From positions 270,648 through 334,647 of the forward strand of contig NZ_JACNMJ010000005.1 of assembly GCF_014526325.1 (NCBI RefSeq): a stretch of DNA of 64,000 bases, in the 5' to 3' direction. Below are positions 9,214 through 16,949 of this stretch, piece after piece. Position 1 is the stretch's first letter. The number at the start of each line of letters is the position of its first letter. The notes under the pieces are model-generated. The model ran no database searches. It was not told the DNA's origin and saw nothing but the letters and a program-made list of their open reading frames with translations. This DNA comes from Psychroserpens algicola. Lineage in GTDB: Bacteria > Bacteroidota > Bacteroidia > Flavobacteriales > Flavobacteriaceae. The position numbers and the translations under genes are program-made.

Positions 9214-11697
9214 ATGAAAACAATTACACAATTGTGCATTTTTCTATTTACTATAATAGTCGTTGCACAGCCATCAAAATCAGACTTTAGAGATGGATCA
9301 GTATCAGGTCGTGTGATCGATGCTAAGCTCAATGAACCCTTACCGTATGTAAACGTAGTTATCACAGATACTTCTAATAAAACCATTACTGGAGGAATAA
9401 CTAATGATGATGGTACATTTGAAATCAACAAAATCCCAGAAGGACAAATCATTGTCTCAATTCAATATATTGGATATAAGACTATTTCTAAACCAATTAA
9501 TTTAGGTGAAGAGAGCTACAAAATTGACTTAGGAGATATACGACTTGAGGAAGACATAGCAAGTTTAGATGAAGTTACAGTAGTTGCCGAAATCACAACT
9601 ATTCAACAAAAAGTAGACAGAAAAGTAATTAATGTAGGTAAAGATTTGACAACATCTGGACCAACGGCAAGTGATATTATGAATAACCTTCCGTCAGTAA
9701 ATGTCGATCAACAAACAGGAAACATTAGCTTACGTGGTAATGAAAATGTACGTGTCATGGTAGATGGGAAGCTTTCTAATGTGCCAATTGCTCAATTATT
9801 AAGACAAATACCTTCAACATCTATCAAGCAAATTGAACTCATCACAAATCCTTCGGCAAAATATAATCCTGAAGGTATGAGTGGTATCATCAATATTATT
9901 TTACATAAAAATACCACGATTGGTTTTAATGGAAATATCAACTTAGGACTTACCAAAGAAATTAATGCACGTTTTAACAGTTCAATAGATATGAATTATC
10001 GTAACGGAAAGTTCAATTTCTACGGAAACTACGGAAACAACATTGGTAATAGCGCTAATTACGGATTTATCAATCGTATTGACGATGGCTCTGTTCAATT
10101 ATTTGACTTTGGAAATAACAACAAATCACATCTATATAAGCTAGGATTAGACTTTTATATGAATGATAATAATACGATTTCATTCTTCACCAATCAAAAC
10201 ATATATGATGGTTTAGGTGAAGGTATAACTGGCATTCAATACATTGACGAGCCGTTTCAATCACAAACCTTCAATAACGATATTCAAAACAACGTATCTC
10301 AGTATAACGGTGTTTTTAATCACAAGTTTAAAAAAGAAGGCGAAAAGCTGGACTTAGAAGTTGACTATAGTGTTTTCGGACAGGATGAAGTTGCGAACTT
10401 CAGATTTGAAAATATTCCATTTCCTCCAAACTACTCCGATTTTGTTGATACAGACAGAGACCAAACTGTTGTAAATTTAGATTACACCAATCCGTTATCT
10501 GAAAAAGCAAAACTTGAAGTTGGTGCCGAAGCCAGATTATTCGAGACTAATATAGACTACAAATCAACGGGTTTATCAGTAAATGAAAACCAGGATGACA
10601 TCCCAAATAATGGTGATGAATTTATTCCAACACCACAAACAGATTTCACATACAAAAGAGATATTTATTCGGTATACGTTACTTACGGAAAAACATTTGA
10701 AAAGTGGAGTTATCAATTTGGTGCCAGAGCCGAAAGCGTTAAAGAAGAAGCTTCAGCCATACGTCAGTTAGAAACAAGTTCTGAAACCATTCCTTTTGAA
10801 AATGATTACATTCAAGTCTATCCTTCGGCATTCTTTACGTATAGTCCGAGTGAAAAGAATTCTTATCAAATGAGTTTTAGTCGTCGTGTAGATCGACCTG
10901 GATTACAACAGGTAAATCCTATCAGAGAATGGAGTACTCCTTTAGTATCTTCCTTTGGAAACACCAACTTGCAACCGCAGTTTACAAATTCCGCAGAACT
11001 AAATTACACGAGAAAATTAGAAAAAGGAAGCATTACTGGTGGAGTATTTTTCAGATTAGTAGAAGACGAAATTAACAGAGCTGTTTTTATTGACCGATTA
11101 GATATTAATAAAAATATCCTCACATACGATAATTTTGAAAACACCACAGCCTATGGTATTGAAATAAGCAGTAACTACAGACCGACGACATGGTGGAGTT
11201 TAAATGGTAGTTTCGATTTATTTGCAAGACAGCAAAAAGGTATTGCAGAAATTTTAACGGCTCCAACCGATGTTGCAACAGCTGATGACATAATGCGTTC
11301 AACAATATCTGTAGATAATATTGTATACAACTTTAGATTGTTTAATAATTTTAAAGTGACTAAAAAGCTAAATCTATCTTTATTCTCAATGTATCGAGGT
11401 GAAGAAAAAGGATTGCAATTTACCAGAAAACCAATGTTTTTAGTTAATACTGGTTTACGCTATACATTTCTTGAAGATGGTAGAGGTTCTTTCAGCTTTA
11501 ACTACAGTGATATTTTTAACACGATGAAATTTGAGTTTGAAGGTGACAGACCTTATCCGCAAGTTGGCGAATTTAACTGGGAAAGTAATACATGGAACAT
11601 CGGATTTTCATACCGTTTCGGTGGTGGAAAATATAGAGCGCTACAACGTAAACAACGTGATAACAATGAAAAATCTGGAAGCGGAGGATTCATATAA
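9214..11697 (+). CDS. TonB-dependent outer-membrane beta-barrel protein
   Basis: An 827-residue outer-membrane protein. It has a signal peptide (1-19), a carboxypeptidase-regulatory-like Ig domain (about 28-115, VSGRVIDAKLNEPLPYVNVVI), a TonB-receptor plug (about 125-225, with NVRVMVDGKLSNV and GIINIIL) and a long beta-barrel to the C-terminus. The barrel resembles the OMP_b-brl_3 group rather than classical SusC, and no SusD partner is adjacent. It would take up a ligand, perhaps a metal complex or oligopeptide, using energy from TonB-ExbB-ExbD. The chain ends in a basic, Gly-rich tail rather than the usual terminal aromatic residue. Confidence 0.85.
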   Translation: MKTITQLCIFLFTIIVVAQPSKSDFRDGSVSGRVIDAKLNEPLPYVNVVITDTSNKTITGGITNDDGTFEINKIPEGQIIVSIQYIGYKTISKPINLGEESYKIDLGDIRLEEDIASLDEVTVVAEITTIQQKVDRKVINVGKDLTTSGPTASDIMNNLPSVNVDQQTGNISLRGNENVRVMVDGKLSNVPIAQLLRQIPSTSIKQIELITNPSAKYNPEGMSGIINIILHKNTTIGFNGNINLGLTKEINARFNSSIDMNYRNGKFNFYGNYGNNIGNSANYGFINRIDDGSVQLFDFGNNNKSHLYKLGLDFYMNDNNTISFFTNQNIYDGLGEGITGIQYIDEPFQSQTFNNDIQNNVSQYNGVFNHKFKKEGEKLDLEVDYSVFGQDEVANFRFENIPFPPNYSDFVDTDRDQTVVNLDYTNPLSEKAKLEVGAEARLFETNIDYKSTGLSVNENQDDIPNNGDEFIPTPQTDFTYKRDIYSVYVTYGKTFEKWSYQFGARAESVKEEASAIRQLETSSETIPFENDYIQVYPSAFFTYSPSEKNSYQMSFSRRVDRPGLQQVNPIREWSTPLVSSFGNTNLQPQFTNSAELNYTRKLEKGSITGGVFFRLVEDEINRAVFIDRLDINKNILTYDNFENTTAYGIEISSNYRPTTWWSLNGSFDLFARQQKGIAEILTAPTDVATADDIMRSTISVDNIVYNFRLFNNFKVTKKLNLSLFSMYRGEEKGLQFTRKPMFLVNTGLRYTFLEDGRGSFSFNYSDIFNTMKFEFEGDRPYPQVGEFNWESNTWNIGFSYRFGGGKYRALQRKQRDNNEKSGSGGFI

Positions 11698-11759
11698 TAT
11701 ATTTAATAGCCTACATATAATAGTTGATGGTTAGTGTTAATGTTTGGTTATTAAATAAG

Positions 11760-11790
11760 AAAACCCAAAACGTTTAGTTTTGGGTTTTTG
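11760..11790 (+). terminator. Intrinsic terminator 1 after the TonB-dependent gene
   Basis: The stem AAACCCAAAAC/GTTTTGGGTTT has a short loop and a T-rich tail, 63 bases past the stop codon. Flanking A and T runs allow use on either strand. Confidence 0.8.
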
Positions 11791-11887
11791 TTTTAAAAAT
11801 CTTATCTGAAATGTAAGACTACACTTATTTTTACGACTATATATTTGAATTAGTTTTAAAAGTTAGTATTACTAGATTAATAGTAAG

Positions 11888-11922
11888 AAAAAATCCGAAG
11901 TCTTTTAGCTTCGGATTTTTTT
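11888..11922. terminator. Intrinsic terminator 2
   Basis: The perfect 10-base stem AAATCCGAAG/CTTCGGATTT is flanked by an A-run and a T-run. It is the second of three hairpins in this gap. Confidence 0.75.
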
Positions 11923-12086
11923 ATAAGATTAACTCATCTGTTAATTGATAGTTAAAAATGTTAAGAGATGAAATAAAACAGACTTTTAAGCGTCTTATGA
12001 TTGTGATAAGTTTTTTAAAGCTAATCAATTTAAAAAAATCACTCTTTTATAGTTTTAGTGTTTTTAGTAAAATTGGTTAATAGCAG

Positions 12087-12119
12087 AAAAATCCCAAAGT
12101 ATATACTTTGGGATTTTTT
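12087..12119. terminator. Intrinsic terminator 3, also serving fabH
   Basis: The 14-base stem AAAAATCCCAAAGT/ACTTTGGGATTTTT has a four-base loop. It lies 29 bases past the fabH stop on the minus strand, with an A-run that becomes a U-tract in that transcript, so it probably ends fabH. Confidence 0.8.
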
Positions 12120-12147
12120 GTTTCTATTAATAAATACTAAGAACGAT

Positions 12148-13158
12148 TTACCACTTCATAATCACACTTCCCCAAGTAAATCCACTACCAAAAGCAGCCA
12201 GTACAACAGTATCACCTTCTTTAATTTTACCTTCTTCCCAGGCTTCGGTTAAAGCAATAGGAATCGACGCAGCAGTCGTATTACCATATTTTTGAATGTT
12301 ATTAAATACCTGATCATCTTCTAATTTAAACTTACGCTGAATAAACTGAGCTATACGCAAATTAGCTTGATGCGGAATGAGCATATCGATATCATCAACC
12401 TGTAGATTATTTTTCATCAACCCTTCCATAATGACTTCACTAAAACGAACCACAGCATTTTTAAACACAAACTGACCATTCATATAAGGAAAATAGCTTT
12501 CATCATTAGGATCGTTTTCTGCCAGAATATCATTCACCCAACGTTTTCCCATTCCAGGAGCGATTAATACCAATTCTTCAGCATGTTCACCTTGTGAATG
12601 CAGGTGCGTTGACAAAATTCCTTTACTAGTATCTTCTTCTCTGGTTAACACTGCAGCTCCTGCTCCATCACCAAATATTACAGATACGCCTCGTCCTCGT
12701 GTAGTTTTATCTAATCCATGAGAATGCAATTCACTTCCAATAACTAAGACATTTTTATACATTCCTGTTTTAATAAAATTATCAGCAACAGAAATGGCAT
12801 ACACAAACCCAGAGCATTGATTTCGAACATCCAATGCACCAACCGTTTTAATATCTAAAGCGTGCTGAACCTGAACTCCAGGACCAGGAAAATACATATC
12901 CGGACTCAAAGTCGCGAAGATGATAAAATCTATATCATCTTTATCTATACCTGCACGTTCAATTGCTATTTTAGCAGCTTTCACTCCCATTGTAGCAGTA
13001 GTATCGCCAGTACCTTTAACAACCCAGCGTCGCTCTTTAATTCCGGTGCGTTCTTGTATCCATTCGTCATTTGTATCCATCATTTTAGACAAATCATCAT
13101 TTGTCACTACATTATCAGGAACATAATGCCCTAAACCTATTATTTTGGAATTGTACAT
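12148..13158 (-). CDS. fabH: Beta-ketoacyl-ACP synthase III (FabH)
   Basis: A 336-residue KAS III enzyme of normal length. The catalytic triad is C115 in NQCSGF, H263 in IPHQANLR and N293 in YGNTTAAS; WIQERTGIKERRW near residue 33 is the usual CoA/ACP-binding stretch. It condenses acetyl- or branched acyl-CoA with malonyl-ACP to start type II fatty-acid synthesis in the cytosol. Flavobacteria often have more than one FabH and no fab or rpmF/plsX cluster is adjacent, so this may be the accessory copy. It is divergent from htpG. Confidence 0.92.
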   Translation of the reverse strand: MYNSKIIGLGHYVPDNVVTNDDLSKMMDTNDEWIQERTGIKERRWVVKGTGDTTATMGVKAAKIAIERAGIDKDDIDFIIFATLSPDMYFPGPGVQVQHALDIKTVGALDVRNQCSGFVYAISVADNFIKTGMYKNVLVIGSELHSHGLDKTTRGRGVSVIFGDGAGAAVLTREEDTSKGILSTHLHSQGEHAEELVLIAPGMGKRWVNDILAENDPNDESYFPYMNGQFVFKNAVVRFSEVIMEGLMKNNLQVDDIDMLIPHQANLRIAQFIQRKFKLEDDQVFNNIQKYGNTTAASIPIALTEAWEEGKIKEGDTVVLAAFGSGFTWGSVIMKW

Positions 13159-13231
13159 AGTCGTTTATTATTATATAAGTGGTGCAATTTAAGTATTTAC
13201 GCCTAAGTTTTTTTTAAACTGAAACCTAATC

Positions 13232-13247
13232 GTTATGCATGCATAAC
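13232..13247. promoter_or_regulatory. 16-base perfect palindrome between fabH and htpG
   Basis: GTTATGCATGCATAAC reads identically on both strands and sits in the divergent region, 74 bases before the fabH start and 126 before htpG. It may be an operator. A palindrome of this length could also arise by chance about once in a window this size. Confidence 0.35.
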
Positions 13248-13334
13248 ATCCAAATAAATGTCAGTTTGTCACCTTATAGGTCTTGGTACTTTTTTTGTCT
13301 AGTTATGTTGAATACATAAAATAATCATTAACAT

Positions 13335-13358
13335 GATTCCTGCCTCTGCGGGAATGAC
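13335..13358. repeat. Possible dispersed palindromic repeat fragment
   Basis: GATTCCTGCCTCTGCGGGAATGAC is an imperfect hairpin (ATTCCTGC/GCGGGAAT) of the kind often dispersed through bacterial genomes as short repetitive extragenic elements. It ends 14 bases before the htpG ATG. Only one copy was noticed in this window. Confidence 0.3.
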
Positions 13359-13372
13359 AAATAAATTATAAC

Positions 13373-15286
13373 ATGACAAAAGGAAATATTAATGTATCGG
13401 TAGAAAATATTTTTCCGCTCATTAAAAAATTCTTGTACAGCGATCACGAAATCTTTTTACGTGAGTTAATTAGTAATGCAACAGATGCTACACTAAAACT
13501 TAAACACTTAACAAGTATTGGTGAATCTAAAAGTGAGTACGGAAATCCGATAATTGAAGTTAAAATCGATAAAGAAGGCAAAAAACTTCACATTATCGAT
13601 CAAGGATTAGGAATGACTGCTGAAGAAGTAGAAAAGTACATCAATCAAGTAGCGTTTTCAGGAGCTGAAGAGTTTTTAGACAAATACAAAGATTCAGCAA
13701 AAGATTCAGGTATCATTGGTCATTTCGGTTTAGGATTCTACTCAGCATTTATGGTTGCTGAAAAGGTAGAAATCATTACAAAATCACATACAGATGCACC
13801 TGCGGCACATTGGACTTGTGATGGTTCTCCAGAATTTACATTAGAATCATCAGATAAAACTGATAGAGGAACAGAAATTATTCTTCATATCGCTGAAGAT
13901 TCTACTGAGTTTTTAGAAGAAGCAAGAATCAGAGAACTACTTCTCAAGTACAACAAGTTTATGCCTGTTCCAATTAAATTTGGAACTAAAGAGATCAACG
14001 ACCCAAACTTTACGCCTGAAACGACAACGGATAAAGATGGAAAAGAAACGACCGAGCCTCATAAGCAGATTACAGTTGACAACATCATAAATAATCCTAA
14101 TCCGGCCTGGACAAAACAGCCAACCGAATTAGAGGATGATGACTATAAAAACTTCTACAGAGAACTGTATCCAATGCAGTTTGAGGAGCCTCTTTTCAAT
14201 ATTCATTTAAATGTAGACTATCCATTTAATCTTACTGGAATTTTATATTTCCCTAAGATGACAAATGATTTAAACATTCAAAAGGATAAAATTCAACTGT
14301 ATCAAAATCAAGTATTCGTAACAGACAATGTCGAAGGTATTGTCCCAGAATTCTTAACCATGTTAAGAGGTGTTATTGATTCACCAGACATTCCTCTAAA
14401 TGTATCTCGTAGCTATTTGCAAGCCGATGGTGCAGTAAAGAAAATTTCATCATACATTACACGTAAAGTAGCTGATAAATTGAAATCGTTATTCAATTCT
14501 AATCGTGAAGACTTTGAGAAGAAATGGGACGATATTAAAATCGTGATTGAGTATGGTATGCTTTCTGAAGAAAAATTCTTTGAAAAAGCTGATGCGTTTG
14601 CTTTATACCCAACAGTAGATGGTGAATTTTACACTTATGAAGAATTATTCAATAAAATTAAAGCAAAACAAACAGACAAAGATGACAAGCTAGTCATTTT
14701 ATATGCTTCAGATAAAGATGCGCAACACGCTTATATTGAAACTGCAAAATCTAAAGGATATGAAGTTCTGTTGCTTGATTCTCCAATTGTTTCGCACCTC
14801 ATTCAGAAATTAGAAACGACTAAAGAAAATATCTCTTTTGCTCGTGTAGATGGTGATCATATCGATAACTTAATTAAAAAAGACGACACGACGATTTCTA
14901 AACTTTCCGAAGAAGAAAAAACAACGTTAGACACCTTGTTAAAGGAAACTATTCCTTCTGAGAAATTCATGGTACAACTTGAAGCTATGGACAGTGATGC
15001 TTCTCCTTTTATTATTACGCAACCAGAATTTATGCGTCGTATGAAAGAGATGCAACAGACTGGCGGCGGAGGCGGAATGTTTGGCATGGGACATATGCCT
15101 GAAATGTACAATCTTATCGTCAACACAAACTCTGAATTGGTTGGTGAAATTCTAAACACAAAAACGAAGAAAAAGCAAGAGCGTTTAATAAATCAAAGTC
15201 TAGACCTGGCACGTTTGTCTCAAGGCTTACTTAAGGGTGAAGAACTTACAAACTTTATCAAGCGAAGCTATGATATGATTAAATAA
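13373..15286 (+). CDS. htpG: Chaperone protein HtpG (Hsp90)
   Basis: A 637-residue bacterial Hsp90. The N-terminal GHKL ATPase has ELISNATDAT, DQGLGMTAEE and GHFGLGFYSAFM (motifs I-III, about residues 28-130). The middle domain includes NVSRSYLQAD with the ATP-interacting Arg, and the C-terminal dimerisation domain follows. It is an ATP-driven cytosolic chaperone for late folding of client proteins. A hydrophilic insert (about 215-245, TTDKDGKETTEPHKQ) in the middle domain is longer than in E. coli HtpG, as is common in Bacteroidota. It is divergent from fabH and followed by a strong terminator. Confidence 0.96.
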   Translation: MTKGNINVSVENIFPLIKKFLYSDHEIFLRELISNATDATLKLKHLTSIGESKSEYGNPIIEVKIDKEGKKLHIIDQGLGMTAEEVEKYINQVAFSGAEEFLDKYKDSAKDSGIIGHFGLGFYSAFMVAEKVEIITKSHTDAPAAHWTCDGSPEFTLESSDKTDRGTEIILHIAEDSTEFLEEARIRELLLKYNKFMPVPIKFGTKEINDPNFTPETTTDKDGKETTEPHKQITVDNIINNPNPAWTKQPTELEDDDYKNFYRELYPMQFEEPLFNIHLNVDYPFNLTGILYFPKMTNDLNIQKDKIQLYQNQVFVTDNVEGIVPEFLTMLRGVIDSPDIPLNVSRSYLQADGAVKKISSYITRKVADKLKSLFNSNREDFEKKWDDIKIVIEYGMLSEEKFFEKADAFALYPTVDGEFYTYEELFNKIKAKQTDKDDKLVILYASDKDAQHAYIETAKSKGYEVLLLDSPIVSHLIQKLETTKENISFARVDGDHIDNLIKKDDTTISKLSEEEKTTLDTLLKETIPSEKFMVQLEAMDSDASPFIITQPEFMRRMKEMQQTGGGGGMFGMGHMPEMYNLIVNTNSELVGEILNTKTKKKQERLINQSLDLARLSQGLLKGEELTNFIKRSYDMIK

Positions 15287-15304
15287 TCGTAGCATATATA
15301 CTAA

Positions 15305-15336
15305 AAAAAGCCAAAACATATGTTTTGGCTTTTTTC
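15305..15336. terminator. Intrinsic terminator between htpG and the next gene
   Basis: The perfect palindrome around AAGCCAAAACAT/ATGTTTTGGCTT has A- and T-runs on its two sides, so it can end both htpG and the converging gene at 15359-15715. Confidence 0.85.
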
Positions 15337-15358
15337 TTGCAAAATACTCCAACTGCTA

Positions 15359-15715
15359 TTAACCAACTTTCGATTTAACATAATCGTCTACTTTGTCTGA
15401 CGGTACTTCCTTAACATCGATCACAAAATCACCATTAGATCCAGAGACAACGATTTTAGGAGTAAATTGCCCTGGAAATGAACCTTTTACTTTATATGGA
15501 GTAGTCCCTTCTCCTCGCGGACCCGTCCATCCCATTGCGTCTATTTTAAGTCCACCCACAAAATGTGGATCTCTTGTGAGGTTAAACCCATAAGAAAAAT
15601 TAGGAGCGTCACCTTCTACTTCAATAATAAATATGCCCGGTGTTCGCAAACCAGTCCATAAATATGTTGCTGTTGTTTTTCCTGCATCAACAGGTTGTTT
15701 CATATAAAATCCCAT
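15359..15715 (-). CDS. Conserved-looking small protein of unknown function
   Basis: A 118-residue soluble protein that I do not recognise. It has no signal peptide or membrane segment and appears all-beta, rich in Gly, Pro and aromatic residues (TYLWTGLRTPGIFIIEV, GWTGPRGEGTTPYKV). The balanced composition and the terminator at its 3' end support a real gene. An inverted repeat lies 31-58 bases upstream of its start. No catalytic motif is visible. Confidence 0.65.
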   Translation of the reverse strand: MGFYMKQPVDAGKTTATYLWTGLRTPGIFIIEVEGDAPNFSYGFNLTRDPHFVGGLKIDAMGWTGPRGEGTTPYKVKGSFPGQFTPKIVVSGSNGDFVIDVKEVPSDKVDDYVKSKVG

Positions 15716-16075
15716 AATATTAGTTTTATGCTACCTACTCTATTTATATTGGTTTTTCGGTTTTCACCAATATCAGATGAACTAATTATCAAATAATACA
15801 ATTCAAATTTCTGAAACATTTCTAAAAATTTTAAGAGCGTAATCACCTCTTTTTCAAATAAGTAATAATACCTAATCCTAAAAAATATACTTGGTTATAA
15901 TACATAACGAATGTCATTTATCACATTAAAGTCTCTAAAAACAACTCATCAATTTGTCGCTAAAAAGATTTTTCTTGCTAATAATAGCAGATTAACTAAT
16001 TTATAAAGAGAATACCGACCATTATCTGTTTTATTGAAGTCTATTTACTACTTTAATAGAAGCAATCAAACTCTA
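15716..16075. other. Gene-free stretch before the Crp/Fnr regulator
   Basis: About 360 AT-rich bases lie between divergent genes. Apart from the inverted repeat at 15746-15773 I see nothing that can be named; no clear TAnnTTTG box was found for the regulator gene. Confidence 0.5.
15746..15773. promoter_or_regulatory. Inverted repeat upstream of the 118-residue protein
   Basis: The arms ATATTGGT and ACCAATAT are separated by 12 bases (centres 20 bases apart). The position 31-58 bases before the start at 15715 would suit an operator, but there is no independent support. Confidence 0.3.
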
Positions 16076-16660
16076 ATGCGAAGCGATAATTCAAAAATCA
16101 GTGTGATTTTTAAAGATCTTAAATTTTCTAAAAAAGAAATTGAACTTATAGAATCCGTTTTTCATAAAGCCACCTATAAAAAAGGAACGGTACTTTTAAA
16201 AGCTGGTGACATCGTTAATAATCAATATTATATTTATGATGGCTGTTTAAGGTCTTATCACATTGACACACACGGAAAAGAGCACACAGTACAATTTGGA
16301 GTCAATGATTGGTGGATTAGTGATTATACTGCCTTTTTTTCTTCGTCAAAGTCTATAATGAATATTGAAGTACTTAGTGACGCAATTCTATACCGATTAT
16401 CAAAAAAAGATAAAGAGTACTTATATGCTCAAATACCTCAAATTGAATCCTTTTTCAGAAGAAAACTAGAACGTGCATTTGCTGCATTTCAAAAGCGTAT
16501 TTTATCAAATTTATCACAAACAGCTACTGAGCAATATATGAACTTCATTCAAAAATACCCTAATATAGAACGTAGTGTAAAAAACTATCACATTGCGTCT
16601 TATCTTGGCATTACAACAGAAAGTTTAAGCAGAATTAGAAAAGATTTGTCAAGCCAATAA
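16076..16660 (+). CDS. Crp/Fnr-family transcriptional regulator
   Basis: A 194-residue regulator. A cyclic-nucleotide-binding-like beta roll covers about 20-115 (KKGTVLLKAGDIVNNQYYIYDGCLRSYH) and a C-terminal winged helix about 130-190 ends in SYLGITTESLSRIRKDL, the usual HTH recognition segment of Bacteroidota Crp/Fnr proteins. Cysteine ligands of FNR are absent. The effector is unknown; relatives respond to redox or antibiotic stress. The open frame reaches a TTG at 16034, but the ATG at 16076 is preferred. It lies just upstream of the small RNA and HNH/ATPase locus, though no functional link is shown. Confidence 0.85.
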   Translation: MRSDNSKISVIFKDLKFSKKEIELIESVFHKATYKKGTVLLKAGDIVNNQYYIYDGCLRSYHIDTHGKEHTVQFGVNDWWISDYTAFFSSSKSIMNIEVLSDAILYRLSKKDKEYLYAQIPQIESFFRRKLERAFAAFQKRILSNLSQTATEQYMNFIQKYPNIERSVKNYHIASYLGITTESLSRIRKDLSSQ

Positions 16661-16679
16661 ATTTATTAACATACATCAA

Positions 16680-16709
16680 TTTTTTTAACGATTAAACCAT
16701 ATACATTTG
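16680..16709 (+). promoter_or_regulatory. Promoter of the candidate small RNA
   Basis: TACATTTG at 16702-16709 matches the -7 consensus TAnnTTTG and a T-run ends about 19 bases upstream, where the -33 TTTG element is expected. Transcription would start near 16714, at the beginning of the hairpin described below. Confidence 0.55.
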
Positions 16710-16710
16710 C

Positions 16711-16804
16711 AGCATTAGGAACTTGACATAAGTATGACCTATAAAAAAATCCCTAATGATTAATAGCTAACAAAGCGCAAGTCTAAAACTTGCGCTTTTT
16801 TTTT
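16711..16804 (+). ncRNA. Candidate small RNA with its own terminator
   Basis: A roughly 90-nucleotide transcript is predicted from a good promoter to a strong terminator, with no open reading frame. CATTAGG (16713-16719) pairs with CCTAATG (16752-16758), enclosing a small ACTT/AAGT hairpin. The terminator stem AGCGCAAGT/ACTTGCGCT (16774-16796) is followed by nine T residues. It sits between the Crp/Fnr gene and the HNH/ATPase genes on the same strand. It could be a free small RNA, a leader RNA or an attenuator of the nuclease operon. I do not match it to a known RNA family. Confidence 0.55.
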
Positions 16805-16810
16805 ATAAAT

Positions 16811-16828
16811 ATACGTAGGACTACGTAT
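16811..16828. promoter_or_regulatory. Palindrome upstream of the HNH/ATPase operon
   Basis: ATACGTAG-GA-CTACGTAT has perfect eight-base arms with a two-base centre. It lies seven bases past the small-RNA terminator and 122 bases before the HNH-ATPase start. It may be an operator controlling that operon; alternatives are a hairpin or chance. Confidence 0.4.
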
Positions 16829-16949
16829 TGACTTACCATAAAAAATAGGCGATATTCGTAACATACCATCTTATTTAAAGCTTATTGAAGCCTTAATCAT
16901 TTTATACAACTGATTTTATAATCACTTGTGTACATAATTAGCTGTTACA

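Larger units (their letters stand above)
11698..12147. other. Gene-free stretch with three successive terminators
   Basis: The 450 bases between the converging TonB-dependent gene and fabH contain no credible coding sequence but three intrinsic-terminator hairpins about 130 and 190 bases apart. The two intervals between hairpins are AT-rich, with no clear TAnnTTTG box, so small RNAs cannot be asserted. Confidence 0.7.

Noticed and set aside
12862..13134. Plus-strand frames opposite fabH
   Set aside because: They lie wholly inside fabH, whose catalytic triad and length are intact; they are antisense shadows.
13335..13358. The attcctgc/gcgggaat hairpin as a terminator or mobile element
   Set aside because: It has no U-tract and sits right before the htpG ATG; only one copy was noticed in the window, so it is kept only as a low-confidence repeat.
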